Shown piece after piece: positions 42,639 through 51,267 of a stretch of DNA of 57,626 nucleotides. A program made the position numbers and the translations under genes. How positions within the stretch are numbered: the stretch's first letter is position 1; each line of letters begins with the position of its first letter. The stretch is from positions 1 to 57,626 of the forward strand of contig CAZJFS010000008.1 of assembly GCA_964545075.1 (NCBI GenBank), read 5' to 3'. Under the pieces are notes generated by a model that saw only the letters and a program-made list of their open reading frames with translations, was not told where the DNA came from and made no database searches. This DNA is from DAOPXV01 sp035352535 (lineage in GTDB: Bacteria > Muiribacteriota > UBA9980).

Positions 42639-44015
42639 ATGAAGAGGTCGTCATTTTTGCTGCCGGTATTATTTATCGCGGCCGTTATTTTACACGCTTG
42701 CGCGCCGGCCGCGAACGCCGCGGCGGATGTTTTAAAAACATTCAATGAAAAAGTTTCCGCATCCAATTACGAGATACAATTAATTAAAAACGATCTGAAA
42801 AGTTTCGAAAAAGCTTCGGAAGCCGAGGCTAAAACGCTTCCGATAGTTCTTGAAGCCGAAGGCGAAGGACTTTTTGGCAAAACCGATGAAAAAAGATACG
42901 ACACTAAAAATCTCGAACTTTCAAAAACGTTTGAAGCCGGAAGAATTCCACGCCTGAAGCAACGTAAAAGCCGTCTCGAGCTGGAGATAAAAAAACAGGA
43001 AACCGCTCAGGCCATAGATAATTTAATTTATGACGCGGACATAGCCGTATTAAAATGCGTCAGATCGATCAATCTAAAAAAACTTTCGAATGAGAACATG
43101 AACATGGCGGCTAAAACCATAGACGCCGCGTCAAAAAAATACGAAGTGGCGCTTGCCTCGAGAATGGAACTGGAACAGGCCGGCATCGACTATGAGACGC
43201 AATTTTTAAAAAATATGGAAACTCAAAAAAATCTTGAAATTGAAAAGAGAAGCATCGAAATAATCAACGGCATAACGCATGACGCTTTTACGGATGAATT
43301 TTTCGCCTCGGGACCGGAAAGTTCTCTTACGAGAGAGATCGAGCTTCTTTCCGCTAACACCGCCATTGAAATATACGGCGCCGATAAGTTATTCAGGACG
43401 GCCGTTGAAAACAGGCGCGAAATAAAATCAGCGTTATACGAAATAGAACTTTATAAGAATCTTATCGAACTGGAAAAGCAATCAGCCGGCCCGGAACTCA
43501 AGCTTGGCATATTCAGAAGCGTGAACGACGTTAAGGAAACGGAGCGAGGCGTCAGGATAGGGCTTTCAATCCCCGTGTATGATTTTGGAAGGCGAAGCGC
43601 ATCTGTGGGATCGCTGAATTTGAAAATAGCCGGATATGAATCTTTGAAGGAAAACAAAAGCTATCATCTGGCTAACGTTGAAAACAGGATATTGCTTGAA
43701 GTGACCGAAAAATATAACACCTGCGTTTTTTATCGTGAAAAGCTCAAAAGGCTTTCAGGCGTGGTGCTGAAAAAGGCGTCTAACATTTTTGAAATGGCGA
43801 GGATCGGATATGCCGAAGGCGCGACAACGCTCTTTGAATATCAGAACGCGAAGAAGAATTATTATGAGTTCTATGAAAATCTTATATTAGCTTCGGTCGA
43901 ATTCAACATATCTCTTCTCGAACTCAGAAAAGCCTGCGGAATATCGCCTTCCGCGAACGGCGACGTAATGGAAAAAATACTTTTGAAAGTTGACGCGGCT
44001 GGTGATGTAAGATGA
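42639..44015 (+). CDS. TolC-family outer-membrane efflux protein
   Basis: 458 residues from ATG at 42639, which has GGAGG five bases upstream; ATG at 42627 overlaps that site. A signal sequence (AVILHACAPAANAA, possibly lipidated at the Cys) is followed by long helices with internal duplication. GVRIGLSIPVYDFGRRSASV marks the second beta-strand insertion, as in TolC/CusC proteins. It should form the exit duct of a tripartite pump. Its end overlaps the adaptor gene start by four bases (ATGA). Confidence 0.88.
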   Translation: MKRSSFLLPVLFIAAVILHACAPAANAAADVLKTFNEKVSASNYEIQLIKNDLKSFEKASEAEAKTLPIVLEAEGEGLFGKTDEKRYDTKNLELSKTFEAGRIPRLKQRKSRLELEIKKQETAQAIDNLIYDADIAVLKCVRSINLKKLSNENMNMAAKTIDAASKKYEVALASRMELEQAGIDYETQFLKNMETQKNLEIEKRSIEIINGITHDAFTDEFFASGPESSLTREIELLSANTAIEIYGADKLFRTAVENRREIKSALYEIELYKNLIELEKQSAGPELKLGIFRSVNDVKETERGVRIGLSIPVYDFGRRSASVGSLNLKIAGYESLKENKSYHLANVENRILLEVTEKYNTCVFYREKLKRLSGVVLKKASNIFEMARIGYAEGATTLFEYQNAKKNYYEFYENLILASVEFNISLLELRKACGISPSANGDVMEKILLKVDAAGDVR

Positions 44016-45631
44016 AAAATAAAATAAAATATCTGATATTTATGGCTGCCGCCATTTACATGATAATTCCGAAATTCATTGATTTTAACTTTCTTTCAGC
44101 CGCGGAGCACGCGCATGAAAATGAAAAAGCGGCCGTAAAAGACGAGCGCGGCCAAAAAACCGCCGGAACGATCGAAACGGAAACTGAACGCAAGAGTGAA
44201 GAGCCGGCAAAAAAAGCCGGAACGGATCATAACCACAAGGAAGGCGAAATCTGTCCGGATACGGCGAAAGCGGCTGAAAATGCAGGCGAGGTAAAGAAAG
44301 ACGGCGCCGCCGAAGCGGAAGAGCCCGAAATAAACATCGACGGTCTTGAAACGGAACAGGTAAAGGTTGAAACTGTATATGAAACGGTGAAATCGAACGG
44401 AACCGTGAAATTTCATCCCGAACATTACGCGAAAGTCGTTTCTCTCGTTCCCGGAAAACTCAAGCAGATGAAGGTAAAGTTAGGCGACAGAGTTGAAAAG
44501 GGTCAGGAACTGGCTGTTATTGAATCCATTGATATTTTCAACGCGAAGGTTGAATATATAAAAAATCTCAATAAATATGAAGTCCTGCTTTCGAAATATG
44601 AAAATATAATTAAAATGGGCGAATTGGGGTCCTTCACGCAGAAGAACGTCGAGGAGGCCAAATCGGCGCTGAGCGATTCAAAATCGCAGCACGATAAATC
44701 ACTGATAGCGCTTTCGACGGCTCAGAAAAAATACGAGCGCATAAAAAAACTTTTTGATTCCGGAATATCGTCCAGATCGGAACTCGAAGCGGCCGACAAT
44801 GAACTCAAAAGCGCGTCCATTGAATACGAGTCTTCTAAATCGAAATTCGAAAATATCGAAAAATCATTGAGCCGCGTTGAAAAACTCAGCGACTCGAAAA
44901 TATCGCTGAAAAAAGAGGTCGGCGACATTCAGACCGAATTTTTCGAAGCAAGGCAGAATTTTGACGAATCTAAAAAACACCTTTTGATGGTGGGCGTCGA
45001 GTGCGATCCGAGTATTGGATGTAAAACGCACGAACTCGGGACATTCTCTATTTATTCACCGATACACGGCATAGTCATCGAACAGACGACCGCCATCGGA
45101 GCGAGCATAGATACTCAGAACCCGGTGATGTGCGTCGGCGACTACGATAAAGTGATAGCCGACATAGACATATATGAAAATGACTGTCCGAAAATTTCGG
45201 TAGGCCAGACGGTCGAGGTCGAATCCTCGATGAAGATACCCGTCATGGGAAACATAGTCTATATAAGCAACCAGCTCGAGCCGAACACCAGAACGCTAAA
45301 AGCGCGGGCGGAAATAACGAAAAACGCAGAACTTTTAAAGATAGGCGAATTTATAAACTGCGATATACTGGTTTCCGAAAGGCCGAACGCCATAACGATA
45401 CCGCAAAAAGCCATAGTTGAGGACAGCGACAGGCAGCTTGTTTTCGTTCAATGCGCCCCGAAATCTTTCGACAAAATCTATGTCAAGACCGGCCACAGGT
45501 TTATGGAAAAAATTGAAATAAAAGAAGGTCTGAAACCTGGCGATGCGGTCGTTACCGTAGGCAATCAGCAGATTTTTAACATGGCTCTGTCCAGCAAGCT
45601 CGAACTCAGCTGCGATGGTTGTAAAAAATAA
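44012..45631 (+). CDS. RND efflux periplasmic adaptor (CusB/CzcB-like)
   Basis: 539 residues. An N-terminal membrane segment leads to a charged linker containing EHAHENE and TDHNHKEGEIC, likely metal-binding. The lipoyl-like half (VVSLVPGKLKQMKVKLGDRV with GQELAVIESIDIFNAKVEY) is split by a long helical hairpin. Then come a second lipoyl half (FSIYSPIHGIVIEQTTAIGA) and beta-barrel domains. It bridges the TolC-like duct and RND permease. The His-rich segments favour a metal substrate. Confidence 0.9.
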   Translation: MKNKIKYLIFMAAAIYMIIPKFIDFNFLSAAEHAHENEKAAVKDERGQKTAGTIETETERKSEEPAKKAGTDHNHKEGEICPDTAKAAENAGEVKKDGAAEAEEPEINIDGLETEQVKVETVYETVKSNGTVKFHPEHYAKVVSLVPGKLKQMKVKLGDRVEKGQELAVIESIDIFNAKVEYIKNLNKYEVLLSKYENIIKMGELGSFTQKNVEEAKSALSDSKSQHDKSLIALSTAQKKYERIKKLFDSGISSRSELEAADNELKSASIEYESSKSKFENIEKSLSRVEKLSDSKISLKKEVGDIQTEFFEARQNFDESKKHLLMVGVECDPSIGCKTHELGTFSIYSPIHGIVIEQTTAIGASIDTQNPVMCVGDYDKVIADIDIYENDCPKISVGQTVEVESSMKIPVMGNIVYISNQLEPNTRTLKARAEITKNAELLKIGEFINCDILVSERPNAITIPQKAIVEDSDRQLVFVQCAPKSFDKIYVKTGHRFMEKIEIKEGLKPGDAVVTVGNQQIFNMALSSKLELSCDGCKK

Positions 45632-45642
45632 GGGGATATAAA

Positions 45643-48600
45643 ATGCTATCAAAAATAATACAATTTTCAGTGAAGAACAGGATCCTTATATTTATAGCCG
45701 TCGCCGTTTTATCAGTGATCGGCTTGAATGCGGCTATAAGCGTCAGCCGGGATATACTTCCCGACCTTTCGATTCCGATAGTTACGGTGATCGTGGAAAA
45801 TCACTCGTTGGGGCCGGAAGACATGGAAAATCTTATCGCGCGTCCTTTAGAAGCCGGCTTGAGGGGGATTCCCGGCGTGACCAGGGTCACAAGCATATGC
45901 GGGCTCGGATTGCTGTCGATCAGCATAGAATTTCAATGGGACCAGGATATATGGCGTATAAGGCAGTTCATATCGGAAAAAATTTCGTCCGCCCAGTCAA
46001 GTTTTCCGCAGGGAACGGAAATTTCTTCGATAGGAACGGCTTCTTCGCGCCTCCAGGAAGTATTTGAATTTTATATAAGCGGCGACACGGACGAAATGGC
46101 GTTGCGCGATACGGCGAATTTTTTGATTAAGCCGAAAATACAAACGGCCGCAGGCGTTTCAAAAGTAAGGCTCTTTGGCGGCGAAACAAGGCAATTTCAG
46201 ATAAATATCGATCCTAATAAACTGAAAAATTTCGGCCTTACCCTCGAAAATATAGAAAAAGCGGTTGAAGAAAACAATCATAATTTCACCGGCGGAATAT
46301 TTCCAACCGGCGCCATCGAATATACCATACGCGGCATAGGCGCCATTAAAAACGTTTCGGAACTCGAACAAACCATAATCACGTCTCAAAATGGCGTTCC
46401 GGTTTATCTTTCGGCCGTCGCGAATGTCGTTGAGGCTCCGGCTTTAAAACGCGGGTTGATGAAGGCTGAAGGAAAAAGCGTCATATCGCTGACCGTTTCA
46501 AAACAGCCTGGAGCGGATACGGTAAAAACCGCCGGGGCCATCAAATCAGCGCTTAACGAAATAAAGCCGTTCCTGCCGCCGAATGTTAAAATGGTTACTT
46601 TCTTCGACCAGTCCGATCTTATAAACGACACTTCAAAAAATCTTTTGGAAGCGATGCTTATAGGCGGATTCGCCGTCGTAATAATCATTTTCATATTTTT
46701 GACGAATGTCATAGCGACGCTCGTTTCCGCGATAACGATACCTATATCCGTCGCGGCGACGTTCTTCATAATGAAGGTCGCCGGTGTTTCGGCTAACGTT
46801 ATGTCGCTCGGCGGCCTCGTCGTCGGAATGGGAATACTCGTCGACGCGGCGATAGTTATATGCGAGAACGTTTTCAGGCATATCGAGATGAAAAAACTTT
46901 CGATATACGACTCGGTCGTTATCGGAGCCATTGAAGTATTTAAACCGGTTCTTACGAGCACTTCGATAATATGCATGGTGTTTTTCCCGCTGCTTGTGCT
47001 TTCCGGTTTTGAAGGCCGGGTGTTCTCGCCTTTCGCGTTCACCATGATAACTTCGATTTTAATAGGCTTATTATTGTCGTTTCTTTTCGTTCCGCCCCTG
47101 ACTTACGTGCTTCTGGAAAAATTCAAGGGCGCGGCGGTCTCGAAAAAATCGTTTCTGGTGCGATACCTTTCAGAAATATATGTGCCGCTTCAGAGGAAAG
47201 TTTTAAAGAACGCCAAGGCTTTTTCGATATCGGTATTAGCTATATTCGCCGTCGCCATATTCATTTTATTCAGGCTTCCGGTCGAGCTTTTGCCGCCGAT
47301 AGACGAGAACGCCGTCATGTTAAGCGTCGTGACGCCTCCGGGATCAAGCCTTGAAGAAACGGCGCGGCTTACGAAGATCGTATGCGACAAGATCAAGGAC
47401 GTTCCCGACGTTGAATCCGTGCTTCAAAGAAGCGGACGCGCCGAAGGCTCGGATTGCGTCGAGGGCGTAAACGTTTCGGAGCCATACGTGAAACTCGTGC
47501 CACGCTCGAAACGAACTCTTTCAATGGATAAAATTTTTGATCGGATGAATGAAAAAGTAAAGGATGTTCCGGGTATTCTAGCTCTTTTCACGCAGCCTCT
47601 GGCCAATCGCATTGAAGAGACGATGTCCGGCACATCGGCAAAATTCTCAATAAAGCTCTACGGATACGATCTCGCTATTTTAACCGAAAAAGGCAACGAG
47701 CTTCTTAATTTAATTTCTTCGGTTCCCGGCCTTACCAACCTTCAGCTCGAACAGACGCAGGGCGTTCCAACCATAATAATAAAGCCGGACCGCCGCAAGG
47801 CGGCCAAATTCGGCTTGAATATCGAGGACATAGCGCGCACCGTCGAACTCGCGATAGAAGGCCAAACCGTTTCTAAAATTTTGAACGGCGGCCGTGAATT
47901 TGACATAGTCGTCAGGCTTGATGAGCGTTTTAGAAGATCGATCAGCGATATAGGCGAACTTTTCATAGATACTCCGTCGTTTGGAAAAGTTAAGCTGAGC
48001 GAAGTTTCGGAGATCAGTTCGGTAAAGGGGCCGAGCTCCATTAAGCGCGAGGATCTTCAAAGGCGCATTCAGATAAACGGAAGCAATTCCGGCCGCGACC
48101 TGTTTTCAATAACCGACGATATCAAGCAAAAACTTTTGAAATTCAAGCTTCCGGAAGGATATTTCGTGGCTTTCGGCGGTAATTATGAAAAACAGGTTAA
48201 AATGCTGCGCGAGATAACTTACGCTTTCGGCCTGGCCCTAATAGGCGTTTTCGTAATTCTGTTTATGTCCTTTAAGAGCGTCAGCCAGTCGCTCTTAATA
48301 ATAGGTACGATCCCGCTGGCGCTTATGGGCGGTATTTTCGCGCTTTTCGTAACTGGTATTTCGCTTAACGTTTCATCGCTTGTCGGATTGATAGCTCATT
48401 TCGGCCTTTCGGTCCAGAAGGGCGTCATACTCGTCGAATATATAAACGATCTGCGGCATAAAGGCCACAGCCTCATGTCCAGCGTCATAAACGCCGGAAA
48501 GATCAGATTGCGGCCCGTTATGATGACGACCCTCGCCGCGCTCTTCGGAGTGCTGCCCATAGCGCTCGGATACGGCGCCGGCGCGGAGATGCAGCAGCCC

Positions 48601-48786
48601 ATGGCGGTTGTTCTCATAGGCGGCCTCATCACCTCGTCTTTCTTCACGCTGCTGCTATTGCCGCTCTTCTATGGCTTTACTGAAAAGTTCGCGAATCGCG
48701 AAAGTACTAAACGGACAAAAAAACTCATAAAACAGGTCTATGGAGATCACGATATCTATCCCGAGGAAATAGACGATAAAGAATAA
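45643..48786 (+). CDS. RND efflux permease, probably heavy-metal type
   Basis: 1,047 residues, the usual size of RND permeases, with twelve membrane helices and two large periplasmic loops. The proton-relay helix reads GMGILVDAAIVICENV, retaining one Asp of the family motif. The C-terminal half has VGLIAHFGLSVQKGVILVEY and GAGAEMQQPMAVVLIGG, close to CzcA/CusA proteins. Metal export is likely from the neighbouring His-rich proteins, but drug-type substrates are not excluded. A terminator follows. Confidence 0.92.
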   Translation: MLSKIIQFSVKNRILIFIAVAVLSVIGLNAAISVSRDILPDLSIPIVTVIVENHSLGPEDMENLIARPLEAGLRGIPGVTRVTSICGLGLLSISIEFQWDQDIWRIRQFISEKISSAQSSFPQGTEISSIGTASSRLQEVFEFYISGDTDEMALRDTANFLIKPKIQTAAGVSKVRLFGGETRQFQINIDPNKLKNFGLTLENIEKAVEENNHNFTGGIFPTGAIEYTIRGIGAIKNVSELEQTIITSQNGVPVYLSAVANVVEAPALKRGLMKAEGKSVISLTVSKQPGADTVKTAGAIKSALNEIKPFLPPNVKMVTFFDQSDLINDTSKNLLEAMLIGGFAVVIIIFIFLTNVIATLVSAITIPISVAATFFIMKVAGVSANVMSLGGLVVGMGILVDAAIVICENVFRHIEMKKLSIYDSVVIGAIEVFKPVLTSTSIICMVFFPLLVLSGFEGRVFSPFAFTMITSILIGLLLSFLFVPPLTYVLLEKFKGAAVSKKSFLVRYLSEIYVPLQRKVLKNAKAFSISVLAIFAVAIFILFRLPVELLPPIDENAVMLSVVTPPGSSLEETARLTKIVCDKIKDVPDVESVLQRSGRAEGSDCVEGVNVSEPYVKLVPRSKRTLSMDKIFDRMNEKVKDVPGILALFTQPLANRIEETMSGTSAKFSIKLYGYDLAILTEKGNELLNLISSVPGLTNLQLEQTQGVPTIIIKPDRRKAAKFGLNIEDIARTVELAIEGQTVSKILNGGREFDIVVRLDERFRRSISDIGELFIDTPSFGKVKLSEVSEISSVKGPSSIKREDLQRRIQINGSNSGRDLFSITDDIKQKLLKFKLPEGYFVAFGGNYEKQVKMLREITYAFGLALIGVFVILFMSFKSVSQSLLIIGTIPLALMGGIFALFVTGISLNVSSLVGLIAHFGLSVQKGVILVEYINDLRHKGHSLMSSVINAGKIRLRPVMMTTLAALFGVLPIALGYGAGAEMQQPMAVVLIGGLITSSFFTLLLLPLFYGFTEKFANRESTKRTKKLIKQVYGDHDIYPEEIDDKE

Positions 48787-48791
48787 ACGCC

Positions 48792-48869
48792 GAAAGCCCT
48801 CCGGTTGCGCGATTCCCGATCCGCGAACGCATCGAGGAGGCGCCCCGGGGGCTTTCAATTATTTTTTTA
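48792..48869. terminator. Terminator of the RND operon with an unusually large loop
   Basis: GAAAGCCCTCCGG (48792-48804) pairs with CCCCGGGGGCTTTC (48843-48856) with one mismatch and one wobble, then a T-run follows. The 38-base loop contains further GC-rich complementarity. It extends into the end of the convergent phosphatase gene. Confidence 0.75.
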
Positions 48870-49377
48870 ACGATATCATATCGCGAAATTTTTCTCCGTC
48901 ATAAAAAAGCCCTATGCCTTCACAATATGACGGAGAGTTTCCCAACTTCGCGTGATCGGCGTCCGGCATGCACGCGACGGCCGCGGCCTGTATTATCCCT
49001 CCGTGGGTCACCATGAGCGCCCTTCCGTCGTTTGAAAGCGGTTTTAATATGGATGTTATAAGCGCTTTAAGCGAATTCGAAAATTTCGTCAGTTCGCCGT
49101 TTTTCGAATAAACCCTTGAAAATTCAGCGTAATCCGTATCCCAGTCTATTTCGCGGCTGACCGCTTCGCCCATCGTCGATATGAGTTCTATCTGATCGTC
49201 CACGGCGTATCCCATGGCTATGGCGGTTTCAAATGCTCTCGTGATAGGGCTCGTAACGACTATCGAAAAATTCCCCATTGTTTCGCCTATCGATCTCGCC
49301 AGTGATACGCCTTCCTGCGTCAGGTGCGCTCCCGTCTGGCGGCGTATGCTATGGCGCCTTATTTCAATGTATTTCAT
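48859..49377 (-). CDS. Histidine phosphatase family protein
   Basis: 172 residues of the phosphoglycerate-mutase-like fold. The catalytic-His motif reads EIRRHSIRRQTG, with Ser where RHG has Gly. LTQEGVSLARSIG, SPITRAFETAIAMG and the second His in MVTHGGIIQAA complete the site. The substrate is unknown; this RRHS/T variant differs from glycolytic mutases. ATG at 49377 has AAAGGA nine bases upstream; ATG at 49386 directly abuts that site. It follows tatC by 13 bases. Confidence 0.85.
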   Translation of the reverse strand: MKYIEIRRHSIRRQTGAHLTQEGVSLARSIGETMGNFSIVVTSPITRAFETAIAMGYAVDDQIELISTMGEAVSREIDWDTDYAEFSRVYSKNGELTKFSNSLKALITSILKPLSNDGRALMVTHGGIIQAAAVACMPDADHAKLGNSPSYCEGIGLFYDGEKFRDMISLKK

Positions 49378-49390
49378 TATTATCATTCCT

Positions 49391-50185
49391 TTATTTTCCG
49401 GTTATTCTGATCAAAATAATGCCCAGTTCATATAAAAAAAGCATGGGTATTGCCACGAGAAACTGTGAAAAAACATCCGGCGGCGAAAATATTCCGGCCA
49501 CTATGAATATAAGAAGCACCGCGTATTTTCTGTTCGATGTGAGCCACTTTTTAGAGACGATCCCCAGTTTGTTTAAAAACAACATCAAAAGAGGCATTTC
49601 AAATATTATGCCGAAGACGAGCGAAGTGTATATTAAAAAATCGTAATATGCATTGACCGATATCATGGGTTTGAAGAGTTCCGACGAATAGCCGATCAAA
49701 AACCCTATGCCTACGGGTATAGCCAGATAAATTGAAAACAGGAGGCCGCAGTAAAAGGATACGCTCGAGGTAACGAGGATAAGGTTGAAGTATTTTTTTT
49801 CGCCCGGCGTCATCGCGATATATACGAATTTCCACACGTTATATAAAAGATACGGCAGCGCCGCGAGAATAGCCGCGAACAATGATACTTTTAGCGATAC
49901 GAAGAAAGCCTCGCCCGGCGATATGAAGACGAGTTTTTCGCCTTTCAGAATATCCTTCATTTGAAAGCTGACGAGATACATTATCTTATCCGAATAATAG
50001 CAGAAGACGCAGAATAGAAGTCCGACGGCTATGACGGATCTGATGATGAGCGTTCGAAGTTCAGTGAGATGCTCTATAAAATCCATGGACTCGTCTGCGC
50101 TCTGGCCCGTTTTCAAGGCTTCTTCAGCGGCTCCGGCGGCGAGCTCCGGGTATATATTTTCATTTTGTTCGTTGTTATCTGACAT
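49391..50185 (-). CDS. tatC: Sec-independent protein translocase TatC
   Basis: 264 residues with six membrane helices: MDFIEHLTELRTLIIRSVIA at the N-terminus (the conserved E-HL-ELR signature), KVSLFAAILAALPYLLYNVWKF, FGIIFEMPLLMLFL and IFIVAGIFSPPDVFSQFLVA. TatC binds twin-arginine signal peptides and exports folded proteins with TatA/B, which are not in this window. A longer frame reaching 50221 would start inside the promoter -35 box, so ATG at 50185 is chosen. The mRNA is predicted to be leaderless. Confidence 0.95.
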   Translation of the reverse strand: MSDNNEQNENIYPELAAGAAEEALKTGQSADESMDFIEHLTELRTLIIRSVIAVGLLFCVFCYYSDKIMYLVSFQMKDILKGEKLVFISPGEAFFVSLKVSLFAAILAALPYLLYNVWKFVYIAMTPGEKKYFNLILVTSSVSFYCGLLFSIYLAIPVGIGFLIGYSSELFKPMISVNAYYDFLIYTSLVFGIIFEMPLLMLFLNKLGIVSKKWLTSNRKYAVLLIFIVAGIFSPPDVFSQFLVAIPMLFLYELGIILIRITGK

Positions 50186-50192
50186 GCGCGAC

Positions 50193-50221
50193 ATTATAAT
50201 TAAAAAGTCTTCTTTTGTCAA
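50193..50221 (-). promoter_or_regulatory. Consensus promoter giving a leaderless tatC mRNA
   Basis: Minus-strand TTGACA (50216-50221), 17-base spacer, TATAAT (50193-50198). The next seven bases GTCGCGC are followed by the ATG at 50185. The spacer shares TCGCGC with the ABC exporter promoter at 14807. Confidence 0.8.
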
Positions 50222-50339
50222 AAAGGCCGTTTTTAAAAGCTTTGGCCGGCATCCATAAATGAGGGCGACCGCTGGTTTTAAAAAGGCCTTTTGATGTTGA
50301 CGGTTTCTATCAAGCCGGATATGCGCCGGCCTGAATTTA

Positions 50340-51023
50340 TTACTGAATAAAGTACATCGGATTTGGCAGTTTCAAAATATTTTCGGAATATCCGCCGAAA
50401 AGGTCGCTGTACTGGTCGCCCACGTTTAAAATTATGTGATAGCCTGATTTTTCTATGTTTTCACGTTTTTGCGATTTATACTTGAGCGCCGTGAGACTTT
50501 TTTCTTCGGGCGAGCGCATTATGAGTTTTTCATATTTTGAATAGCCGGCGTTCATAAGGTTTTTTTCCGCGCTGGCCCTGCCTTTTTCGGAGCGCCCGGT
50601 AACGAAGAAAACGGGAACTCCTTTTTTTACGGCCTCGTCATAAATTCTTTTTACGCCTTTTATCGCCGGAGCTTTTGCGCTGTCCAGCCATTCGAACCAG
50701 ACTTTAGGGACGAAGGCGAAGCCGTTTTTTTCGTAATATTCGTAATTGTCTACCGTAGTTTCGTCTATGTCAAATACCACGGCCTGCTTTTCGTTTTTAT
50801 CATAAGCTTTATAAAACATTTCAATTCCGCGATCGCCCGCGACTTCGAGCTCGCGAGCCCAGTCGCCAGAATTGCGGTAATTGATTATCATCTGTTTGAT
50901 CTTTTCGAGGTTGGGGATCTGACTGTCCCTGTACGCGGCCGCCTGACCTGAAAAAAGCAGGACTGATGAGAAGATGACGAACAGAATGAGATTAAGCCTT
51001 TTGAACAACGAATTTTTAATCAT
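50340..51023 (-). CDS. Secreted HAD-superfamily acid phosphatase (class IIIB type)
   Basis: 227 residues with a signal peptide (cleavage near SGQAAA). HAD motif I is AVVFDIDETTVDN, motif II is PVFFVTGRSE, motif III involves LKYKSQKR, and motif IV is NVGDQYSDLFGG. These match class B/P4-like periplasmic or surface acid phosphatases that hydrolyse phosphomonoesters and scavenge phosphate. AAGGGG lies upstream of the ATG and a TATAAT box occurs at 51056-51061. No clear terminator follows. Confidence 0.9.
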   Translation of the reverse strand: MIKNSLFKRLNLILFVIFSSVLLFSGQAAAYRDSQIPNLEKIKQMIINYRNSGDWARELEVAGDRGIEMFYKAYDKNEKQAVVFDIDETTVDNYEYYEKNGFAFVPKVWFEWLDSAKAPAIKGVKRIYDEAVKKGVPVFFVTGRSEKGRASAEKNLMNAGYSKYEKLIMRSPEEKSLTALKYKSQKRENIEKSGYHIILNVGDQYSDLFGGYSENILKLPNPMYFIQ

Positions 51024-51128
51024 GAATAACTACCCCTTTTTATTTTATTTGTGTAATTATAAAAACTACCGTATAGGCTAATTTGATTTGATTATTTTAT
51101 CAGACAAGCATTTAAAAGTCAAAAATTA

Positions 51129-51174
51129 AAATAAAAAATCCGCGCCGGTTTTGGTCCGGAACGGATTTTTATTT
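51129..51174 (-). terminator. Intrinsic terminator of the FN3 lipoprotein gene
   Basis: AAATAAAAAATCCG plus CCGG pair with CCGG plus CGGATTTTTATTT, separated by a short mismatch and loop. It lies about 95 bases past the stop at 51268 on the minus strand. Confidence 0.75.
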
Positions 51175-51267
51175 ATCTTATTGCGCGTGAATGATATGCG
51201 GCTTGGATGATAAATAATGCGGCTGCAAATACTCCCGCGCGATAGGAAAGATCGATTTTTTGCCGAA

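Noticed and set aside
50186..50221. Longer tatC N-terminus starting at TTG 50221
   Set aside because: That codon forms the start of the TTGACA -35 box, so it is unlikely to be translated.
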